A DNA stretch of 64,000 bases from assembly GCA_902362805.1 (NCBI GenBank), contig CABIXY010000004.1:496001-560000 (forward strand), read 5' to 3'. Under the pieces are notes generated by a model. It worked only from the letters and a program-made list of their open reading frames with translations, did not search any database and had not been told where the DNA came from. How positions within the stretch are numbered: position 1 is the stretch's first letter; each line of letters opens with the position of its first letter. The position numbers and the translations under genes are program-made. The stretch is from Eubacteriaceae bacterium (lineage in GTDB: Bacteria; Bacillota; Clostridia; Peptostreptococcales; Anaerovoracaceae). This document shows, one piece after another, positions 24,676 through 31,353 of this stretch.

Positions 24676-27590
24676 GGCTGCTGTTTCCCTTCTGTCGGTA
24701 AAAATTTTCTTAACTCCTCAAGCAAAGTGGTGATATCCAGCGGTTTCACCAAATACCCTGTCATCTCAGCCTCGTAAGCTTTTTTCTTATCTTCCTCAAA
24801 GGCATTCGCTGTCATGGCCAAAATCGGAATCCGCTTACTGTCCTCTCTGTCCATGGATCGAATCGCTTTTGTCGCCTCAATTCCGTCCATGACAGGCATG
24901 CGAATATCCATCAAAACAGCGAGGTAGGTGTTAGGGCTTTGCGATTCAAAGCGTTCTGCCGCTTCTCTGCCATTATCGACCACATCTACGACGGCTCCAT
25001 TCATCTCCAATAACGTTTTAGCGATTTCCTGATTGAGTTTATTATCTTCAGCCAATAAAATGCGCTGACCTTCCAAAGTTGGTTCTTCATCGCCTCTATC
25101 TGTATCTGCGTCCCCGTGAATTCTTTTCTGATCCAGTTCCGCGAAAGTGTCGTAGATAGACGATTTCAGCAGAGGTTTAGCGATAAAATAGTCCACCCCT
25201 GCATTTCTGGCATCCTCTTCGATGCTGGTCCAATCATAAGCGGTAATCATGATAATCATCGTCTCAGGTCCTACCAGACGGCGAATCCGTCTAGCCGTCT
25301 CAATACCATCGATGCCTGGCATTTTCCAGTCAATCATGGCAATATCGAACATGGAGCTTTCTCCCATTCGCTGCTCTACTTTCTCGACGGCTCCATAGCC
25401 AGAATCCGTCCAGACAGTCTCGGCGCCGATACTGTCGAGAATCACCGCTGTCTGTTCTCCAATGAAGGGGTCATCATCTGCTACCAGCACTTTAAAGTCC
25501 TTCAGCAGGTTCTGCCGTTTTCTTTCCCACTCTCTTTCTTCATCGTCAGAGACCAACTGCAGGGGAATGGTCACCGTAAACTTGCTTCCCCGGTTTTTCG
25601 CACTTTCCACACAGATATTCCCGCCCATGAGCTGAATCAGATTATAAACGATGGAGAGGCCAAGGCCGCTGCCCACGTTATTCCGCGCGCTGCCTGGATT
25701 TTCCTGTTCAAAAGGCTGGAAAATTCTTTCCATAAATTCCTCTGACATACCTATCCCTGTATCCCATACGACAAACTCCAGCAGTCCGTAGCCGTTGGTT
25801 CGTTCTTTCTCCCTGATTTCTACACAGATGGTTCCGCCTGACGAAGTGAATTTCAGAGAGTTGGACAACAAATTCATCAAAACCTGTTTCATCCGCAGAG
25901 CGTCTCCCATATAATAAGCCTCCAATGGCTCTTGATGACGCATCTCGTAGTTGATTTCCTTTTCCGCAGTCTGTGAATAGATGATCTGATTGATCTCGTC
26001 CAAGAAAGACTTAAATTCGAAGAGCTCGCAATTCACTTCCATCTTATCGGTTTCGATTCTGGACATATCCAGCACATCATTGATCAAGGACAGCAGATAC
26101 TTTGACGATGTATCTATTTTTTGGAAACAGTCACCGACAACTTTCTTATCTTCGATTTTCAGTTGCCCTATGGTACTCATGCCGACGATGGCATTCATAG
26201 GCGTTCTGATATCGTGACTCATCCGTGAGAGAAAATCTGATTTTGCCTGATTAGCCGCCCGCGCTGAAGCCAGGGCGTCTCGCAGCAATTGTTCCTGTTT
26301 AGCTTTCTCCTGCCTCTGGCTATCCAGAATTTTAATCAGGTTGATAGCCAGCACGTCGTCGTTGAAAGGATTATCCACGTAAATGGAATGAACAGCAATC
26401 CAGTGGTACTCACCATCGATTCCTTTCGACTGTACTTCCATGTAAGCTTCTCTTTCACCTTTTTCAAAACGCTGCAGCAGTGCTCCTCTGTTGAAGGTTG
26501 CGGCAAAGTCTTCCTGATAAGAGGCGTAGGTACATCTCGTACTTTCCTCCACCATGGCAGAGTAGCAGCCTTCCTTTGTAAAATGATAATTGGACTGTCC
26601 GTCCACAAAGCAGTTATAGGTATCTCTCGTAAGGTTGACACTGATGATCAGCGGGTATGCCGTACAGATCGCAGCCCGAAGAGAACGATTCTCCAAAACG
26701 CGCTCCATCTCCTGGGTCTTTTCCATCTGCACTTCTTCTGTAATATCCGTGAATACTGCCTGAATGACCTCTTCACCGTTGCTGTTGACAATTCTGCCCA
26801 TGACCACATTGATCCAGGCTTCTTCGCCGTTCTTTTTTCTGCACTGACGACGGTAAGATGTCGTCTCCCCGTTGAGTGCCAGTCCTTCAATCGTCGCTGT
26901 AATCCAGGCGCGGTCTTCTTCGTTGACGATTTGCAGAGCGCCCCTCACTTCACTTCTAAATGCATCTTCGTTGGAATAGCCATAGAATTTCCAAGTCATA
27001 GGATTGACGGAAATCAGTTTGTGTAGAGAGTCGATAGAAAACTGAAGGATTCCGCAGGGAACGGTATTGTAAAGCTGCTCTAAAAAACGAGCCTGGTGTT
27101 CATATTCCAGATTTTTTTCAATCAGCGCCGATTTTAGCCGTTGATACGCAGCACGACTCGATTCAATCGGAAACAGTTCGTCATCCTTGATTTCTGCAAA
27201 GGGCACGGAATTGTGGATATGTACGGTTTCCAGGCCGTCACCTTTTTCCCTGAATACAAAGGTTACTCTCTGCTGCATATTCAAATAGGTTTCAGACTCC
27301 GGTCTGCTCTGTAGTCTGCTGACGCCTTCGCAGAGGTAACAGCCGCCTCCTAAATCAACGGAATGATAAACCTCTTCTGACATGTCACAGGCAATCATTT
27401 CATCCTTTCCGGCTCGAAAAGCTGCCGCCACAGCTTCTTTTCCCTCCGCTTTCTGCATTTCACCACCGCCTAGCCAAATGATATCGTCTGCGAAGGTCGA
27501 AATCATAAATTCCATTTCAGAATCACAAAAATAAGTGGATACGATCTTGTGTGCCAGCTGCTCTACTTCTGTTAAAGTTTTATTTCCCAA
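24672..27590 (-). CDS. Hybrid sensor histidine kinase with SnoaL-like, PAS and two receiver domains
   Basis: 972 residues, no membrane segment. Residues about 1-130 resemble a SnoaL/NTF2-like ligand-binding fold (IVSTYFCDSEMEFMISTFAD, HNSVPFAEIK). PAS domains follow at about 165-290 and 310-430. The H-box SRMSHDIRTPMNAIVG is near residue 458, then the ATPase domain (LMNLLSNSLKFT, VWDTGIGMS, SGLGLSIVYNL), then two receivers: ADDDPFIG with IDWKMPG near 700-825, and AEDNKLNQ with LMDIRMPVMDG near 845-965. There is no output domain, so phosphate goes to another protein. TTG start at 27590 behind AGGAGG. First gene of the operon with the AlkD-like and phosphoesterase genes. Confidence 0.9.
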   Translation of the reverse strand: MGNKTLTEVEQLAHKIVSTYFCDSEMEFMISTFADDIIWLGGGEMQKAEGKEAVAAAFRAGKDEMIACDMSEEVYHSVDLGGGCYLCEGVSRLQSRPESETYLNMQQRVTFVFREKGDGLETVHIHNSVPFAEIKDDELFPIESSRAAYQRLKSALIEKNLEYEHQARFLEQLYNTVPCGILQFSIDSLHKLISVNPMTWKFYGYSNEDAFRSEVRGALQIVNEEDRAWITATIEGLALNGETTSYRRQCRKKNGEEAWINVVMGRIVNSNGEEVIQAVFTDITEEVQMEKTQEMERVLENRSLRAAICTAYPLIISVNLTRDTYNCFVDGQSNYHFTKEGCYSAMVEESTRCTYASYQEDFAATFNRGALLQRFEKGEREAYMEVQSKGIDGEYHWIAVHSIYVDNPFNDDVLAINLIKILDSQRQEKAKQEQLLRDALASARAANQAKSDFLSRMSHDIRTPMNAIVGMSTIGQLKIEDKKVVGDCFQKIDTSSKYLLSLINDVLDMSRIETDKMEVNCELFEFKSFLDEINQIIYSQTAEKEINYEMRHQEPLEAYYMGDALRMKQVLMNLLSNSLKFTSSGGTICVEIREKERTNGYGLLEFVVWDTGIGMSEEFMERIFQPFEQENPGSARNNVGSGLGLSIVYNLIQLMGGNICVESAKNRGSKFTVTIPLQLVSDDEEREWERKRQNLLKDFKVLVADDDPFIGEQTAVILDSIGAETVWTDSGYGAVEKVEQRMGESSMFDIAMIDWKMPGIDGIETARRIRRLVGPETMIIMITAYDWTSIEEDARNAGVDYFIAKPLLKSSIYDTFAELDQKRIHGDADTDRGDEEPTLEGQRILLAEDNKLNQEIAKTLLEMNGAVVDVVDNGREAAERFESQSPNTYLAVLMDIRMPVMDGIEATKAIRSMDREDSKRIPILAMTANAFEEDKKKAYEAEMTGYLVKPLDITTLLEELRKFLPTEGKQQP

Positions 27591-27685
27591 AATAAACGCC
27601 TCCTCTGCTGCGTAAAAAACACATTATTCTTTATCATAGCACATATGACAATCTGATAAAAGAAATTCTTTTGTCAAAATACTGC

Positions 27686-27714
27686 TTGACACACAATACT
27701 ATGTGTTGTATAGT
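27686..27714 (+). promoter_or_regulatory. padR promoter with palindromic operator
   Basis: TTGACA (27686-27691), 17-bp spacer, TATAGT (27709-27714). The spacer contains ACACA-N6-TGTGT (27691-27706), a palindrome of the kind bound by PadR regulators, so autorepression is likely. Confidence 0.75.
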
Positions 27715-27738
27715 ATAACGTGAAAGGGGGTATATCAA

Positions 27739-28059
27739 ATGATAAATCCACAGATGAAGAAAGGCCTTCTGGAAGTATGTATTTTATCCGTACTGCAGCG
27801 AGGGGACTCCTACGGTTACAAGATCATCAAAGACCTTTCTAACTACATCAAACTATCCGAATCTACCCTGTATCCCATTCTGCGGAGATTAGAGGCATCC
27901 GGCTATCTGATGGTATATACTGTCGAACACAATAGCCGCCTTCGTAAAATGTACAAAATTACAGCTATGGGTACACAGCAGATTAAAGAATTCCTCATTG
28001 GCTGGGAAGAAATAGAAGCCATTTACCAATATATTAAGGAGGGCATCCGGGATGAATAG
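27739..28059 (+). CDS. PadR family transcriptional regulator
   Basis: 106-residue winged-helix repressor: KKGLLEVCILSVLQRGDSYGYKI followed by SESTLYPILRRLEASGYL, the family's DNA-binding core, and a short dimerisation helix. Start at 27739 behind GAAAGGGGG. It overlaps the DUF1700 gene by 8 bases; PadR-DUF1700-DUF4097 is a recurrent Firmicutes operon linked to envelope stress. It probably represses itself and the two membrane partners. Confidence 0.93.
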   Translation: MINPQMKKGLLEVCILSVLQRGDSYGYKIIKDLSNYIKLSESTLYPILRRLEASGYLMVYTVEHNSRLRKMYKITAMGTQQIKEFLIGWEEIEAIYQYIKEGIRDE

Positions 28060-28648
28060 AGAAATATTTTTACATCAATTGCGCATCCGGCTTTCACAGC
28101 TGCCGGAACCGGAAATCGAAAAAAGGCTGGAATATTATAGTGAACTCATTGAAGACATGGTCGAAGACGGCATGAGCGAGGAAGCTGCCGTAGCCAGTTT
28201 TGGCGACGTCAACCAGATCGCACAGGGCATCATGGAGACGACAGCACTCTCCACTTTGGTCAAAACCACTGTAAAGCCGAAAAACGGCTGGTCCACAGCG
28301 GCAATCGTCTTTGCCATCGTAGGATCACCCATCTGGGTTCCGCTGTTGCTGGCATTTATGGCCGTCATCGCCTCGGTATACCTGGTCATCTGGGCTTTGA
28401 TCATATCCATCTTTGCCGTCGTGTTGTCCCTAGGGCTCCTCGGCATCTATCTGTTCTTCAAATCCTTCTGGCTGCTCGGCGCAGGCTTCCCTACGGTGAT
28501 TTATACCATCGGATGCGGTCTCGGGCTTGCAGGACTCTGCCTGCTGGCATTTCTGGGGGCGAAAGTTGCCATTCTCGGTCTCATCCATCTGACTGGCTGG
28601 ATCTTCATTCAGATCAAAAGCCTGTTTATCAAAAAGGAGGCGAAATAA
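28052..28648 (+). CDS. DUF1700 (HAAS-domain) membrane protein
   Basis: 198 residues. The N-terminal HAAS signature (FLHQLRIRLSQLPEPEIEKRLEYY, MVEDGMSEEAAVASFG) is followed by four to five hydrophobic helices. HAAS domains are thought to transmit signals between PadR-like regulators and membrane or DUF4097 proteins. Overlap with padR and immediate junction with the DUF4097 gene show one operon. Confidence 0.9.
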   Translation: MNREIFLHQLRIRLSQLPEPEIEKRLEYYSELIEDMVEDGMSEEAAVASFGDVNQIAQGIMETTALSTLVKTTVKPKNGWSTAAIVFAIVGSPIWVPLLLAFMAVIASVYLVIWALIISIFAVVLSLGLLGIYLFFKSFWLLGAGFPTVIYTIGCGLGLAGLCLLAFLGAKVAILGLIHLTGWIFIQIKSLFIKKEAK

Positions 28649-29491
28649 ATGAAAAAGAGCACTAAAATCATATTGATGGTTTCCATCTGCCTCATTTCTG
28701 TAGGTATCGTCTTCTCCACAATTGGAATCATCGCAGGTGCGTCTCCCAGCCATATTATTTTTAACGGGCTTTGGAACGCTGCCTTTCACTACGGGGACAA
28801 CTTTGATAATGACTTTGAAGAAAGTAATACTTACCGTGTATCTGATGCGTCCATAGACTCCATCGACATCGACTGGATCAGCGGCAGGGTGACGGTCATT
28901 CCTTACGATGGCGATGACATCGTCATCAGAGAAAAATCCAAGGGCAAAATCGATGAGGAGAACTGCCTGCGTTACCGGATAAGCGGAAGTACCTTGGAAA
29001 TCAACTATTTACGCCAGACAGCAGAAATCAACTTTTCAGGTTCTGTAAACTACAGTAAACAGCTGGAAATCAAAATTCCGCGGACACTGGCAAAAAGCCT
29101 GGACGAATTGAATTTTGATGCGGTCTCTGCAGACCTCAATATCAAAGACCTGTACGTCAACTCCTTCGATATCGATACGACTTCAGGAAATCTGTTAGGT
29201 AAAAACATCGAGGCCAAATACGTGAATATGAACACCGTATCCGGCGATATGAAGGTGACCTATAGGAACTGTCCGAAGGAACTGAATATGGACTCTACTT
29301 CCGGGGATTGTATCATCTCCCTGCCGAAGAGCAGCGATGTAACAGCAGAACTTGACAGTGTTTCAGGTGATTTTTCCTCCGAGTTCAACACTCGCTACGA
29401 AGACGAGGATATTTATATCATAGGCAGTGGGAGGTATGAATTCAGCGTTGCTACTGTCAGCGGAGACTTTGTCATCAACAAAGCAGAATAG
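28649..29491 (+). CDS. DUF4097 family anchored beta-helix protein
   Basis: 280 residues: one N-terminal helix (ILMVSICLISVGIVFSTIGII), then the DUF4097 repeats of about 20 residues with S-x-D-G/T-x-S-G-D spacing (TTSGNLLGKNI, TVSGDMKVTY, STSGDCIISL, SVSGDFSSEF, TVSGDFVINK), forming an extracytoplasmic beta-solenoid. It starts directly after the DUF1700 stop with GGAGGCG as ribosome site. Likely an envelope-stress effector or sensor; biochemical role unknown. Confidence 0.9.
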   Translation: MKKSTKIILMVSICLISVGIVFSTIGIIAGASPSHIIFNGLWNAAFHYGDNFDNDFEESNTYRVSDASIDSIDIDWISGRVTVIPYDGDDIVIREKSKGKIDEENCLRYRISGSTLEINYLRQTAEINFSGSVNYSKQLEIKIPRTLAKSLDELNFDAVSADLNIKDLYVNSFDIDTTSGNLLGKNIEAKYVNMNTVSGDMKVTYRNCPKELNMDSTSGDCIISLPKSSDVTAELDSVSGDFSSEFNTRYEDEDIYIIGSGRYEFSVATVSGDFVINKAE

Positions 29492-29496
29492 CAAAC

Positions 29497-29619
29497 GTGG
29501 AAATGACGGAATCAAGCGGTCAAGTCTGCCAAATCGAGATTTGGGGACTTTTCGCATAAGACCTGCCAACGATTTACTTAACGTAAATCGGGCTAGGGCT
29601 TCAAGATTCCTATTTCCAC
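29497..29619 (+). mobile_element. 123-bp tRNA(Leu)-like repeat element, copy A
   Basis: Begins GTGGAAATGACGGAATC and ends GATTCCTATTTCCAC, giving imperfect terminal inverted repeats. Internal features mimic a class II tRNA: 7-bp acceptor stem GTGGAAA/TTTCCAC, 3-bp GAC/GTC D-stem, CCAAA/TTTGG anticodon stem with loop TCGAGAT, a long variable arm and a T-loop TTCAAGA. An extra hairpin CGATTTAC/GTAAATCG is inserted before the T-arm, and the base before the anticodon is C, not U. Copy B at 42908 has the same length and differs at three positions. It begins 5 bases after the DUF4097 stop. Confidence 0.75.
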
Positions 29620-29664
29620 ATGTCGCCCGCAAGGGGGGCGACTCTTCGCAAGGTACGTTCTTTG
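29620..29664 (-). repeat. 45-bp hairpin repeat (inverted copy of 15917)
   Basis: ATGTCGCCCGCAAGGGGGGCG and ACTCTTCGCAAGGTACGTTC: reverse complement of 15917-15961 with a few changes. It directly abuts the tRNA-like element. Confidence 0.75.
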
Positions 29665-29753
29665 ATATTCCTATTGTTATAAAATCTATCCGCGGCAAGA
29701 AAACGTGTAATTCTCGCCGCAGTTTCATTGATGGTCAGGGAGGGATAATTCTC

Positions 29754-30500
29754 ATGGAGTTAAATCAAAAAGACAAATTGTTAAACAAAGACATCATCAA
29801 ATACATGGCGATGTTCACTATGCTGCTTAATCATATCGCAAATATATTCTTGCCTAACGGCATTTTGTACGAGATATGCCTCAACTTGGGTTACTTTACA
29901 GCAGTCATTATGTGCTATTTTCTGGTAGAAGGTTATCAATACACTCATTCTAAGAAGAGGTATTTGCAGAGACTGCTTTTATTCACCCTCATCTCCCAGA
30001 TTCCGTATAGTCTGGCATTTACAACAGAAGCCTATATCGAGTTTCACGGCTTCAGCATGATGGCAACATTGACATTGTGTTTTTTCATCTTACTCACGGT
30101 GGAAAAAGTGAAGAGCCGTTTATCAAAAGCTATCGTCATCCTCCTTTTGATCCTGTTGAGTTCATTCTGCGACTGGTCGTTGCTGGCGCCAATCTTCACC
30201 CTCTTGTTCATCTGGGCACAGAATTCCACCGCCAGGCTGAAAGCCGCATTCTTTATCTCCGCCCTTCTCTTTGGCCTCTTTAATTTTACAGGAGGCATTG
30301 GCACGTTTTCCTTGGGCGCAAATCTTTTCTACTCTGTCAGCGCAATGGCCGGCGTCGGATTAGGTGGTCTTTGTATACTTTATCTTTATAACGGAAAACG
30401 CATGCAAAGAGGACAAAATTTTTCTAAGTGGTTTTTTTACTTCTTTTATCCAGTTCATCTGTTAATCCTGGGAATCATTCGCATCGCAGCGGGCTTGTAA
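29754..30500 (+). CDS. TraX family membrane protein
   Basis: 248-residue polytopic membrane protein, about eight helices. TraX signature: LLNKDIIKYMAMFTMLLNHIA near the N-terminus, VIMCYFLVEGYQYTHSKKRY, and a C-terminal FYFFYPVHLLILGIIR. F-plasmid TraX acetylates pilin; chromosomal Firmicutes members probably modify or acylate surface molecules, but the substrate is unknown. ATG 29754 follows AGGGAGGGA; longer upstream frames run through repeats. No operon partner. Confidence 0.85.
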   Translation: MELNQKDKLLNKDIIKYMAMFTMLLNHIANIFLPNGILYEICLNLGYFTAVIMCYFLVEGYQYTHSKKRYLQRLLLFTLISQIPYSLAFTTEAYIEFHGFSMMATLTLCFFILLTVEKVKSRLSKAIVILLLILLSSFCDWSLLAPIFTLLFIWAQNSTARLKAAFFISALLFGLFNFTGGIGTFSLGANLFYSVSAMAGVGLGGLCILYLYNGKRMQRGQNFSKWFFYFFYPVHLLILGIIRIAAGL

Positions 30501-30516
30501 AGCCCGCTTTTATAAT
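30484..30516 (+). terminator. Terminator at the end of the TraX gene
   Basis: Stem GCGGGCTTT/AAAGCCCGC-like arms overlap the stop codon and are followed by TTTTATAAT. Confidence 0.8.
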
Positions 30517-30637
30517 CTTTACGGCTGCGTGATGTGACCTCATGCATTCATTTTTAATTTTTGTAATTTGTCTGAACACTTTGATTTCCCCTGTGTAATA
30601 TGCTAAAATTAGTTATCAATAATGAAGGAGGCCTGCT

Positions 30638-31342
30638 ATGAGTGCTTATGTAGAGTTTCAACAGGTAAAAAAGGTATACAACATGGGCGAAGTTTCCATT
30701 GAAGCCCTGAGTGATGCAACCTTTGAGATAGAAAAAGGGGAAATCTGCGTCATTGTCGGCGCATCCGGTGCCGGCAAGACCACACTGCTCAACATATTGG
30801 GCGGCATGGATACCCTGACGACGGGCGCCGTGCTTCTGGATGGCAAAGAAATATCCAAATACAACAAAAAAGAATTGACTGCCTACAGGCGTTATGACAT
30901 CGGTTTTGTATTCCAGTTCTATAACTTGGTACAGAATCTGACCGCTCTGGAAAACGTCTCTCTCGCTACTCAGATCTGCAAAGAACCTCTGGATGCGGAA
31001 CTGGTCTTAGAAGAAGTGGGACTTTCTCATAGGATGAACAACTTTCCGGCTCAGCTTTCCGGCGGCGAGCAGCAGCGTGTTGCCATTGCCCGCGCCCTGG
31101 CCAAAAATCCCAAGCTGCTTCTCTGTGACGAACCGACAGGCGCCCTGGACTATAACACCGGGAAGGCTATTCTCAAATTACTGCAGGATACCAGCCGCAA
31201 AAACAGCATGACCGTGGTCATCATCACCCATAACCAGGCCCTTACAGCCATGGCAGACAGAATTATCCACATCAAAAATGGCTCAGTTTACTCCGTTGTG
31301 AAAAATGAGAACATTGTCCCTGTGGAAAATATCGAATGGTAA
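30638..31342 (+). CDS. ABC transporter ATPase (MacB/LolD type)
   Basis: 234 residues. Walker [12 protein letters not shown] near residue 42, Q-loop [12 protein letters not shown], signature [16 protein letters not shown], Walker [14 protein letters not shown]-loop VVIITHN. Start at 30638 behind AAGGAGGCC. It is 11 bases upstream of a large FtsX-type permease and forms a two-gene exporter with it. Substrate unknown. Confidence 0.93.
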   Translation: MSAYVEFQQVKKVYNMGEVSIEALSDATFEIEKGEICVIVGASGAGKTTLLNILGGMDTLTTGAVLLDGKEISKYNKKELTAYRRYDIGFVFQFYNLVQNLTALENVSLATQICKEPLDAELVLEEVGLSHRMNNFPAQLSGGEQQRVAIARALAKNPKLLLCDEPTGALDYNTGKAILKLLQDTSRKNSMTVVIITHNQALTAMADRIIHIKNGSVYSVVKNENIVPVENIEW

Positions 31343-31353
31343 GAGGTCAGCAA

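Noticed and set aside
29497..29619. Functional tRNA-Leu gene
   Set aside because: An extra hairpin before the T-arm, C instead of U before the anticodon, mispairs in the T-stem and no encoded CCA make a working tRNA unlikely.
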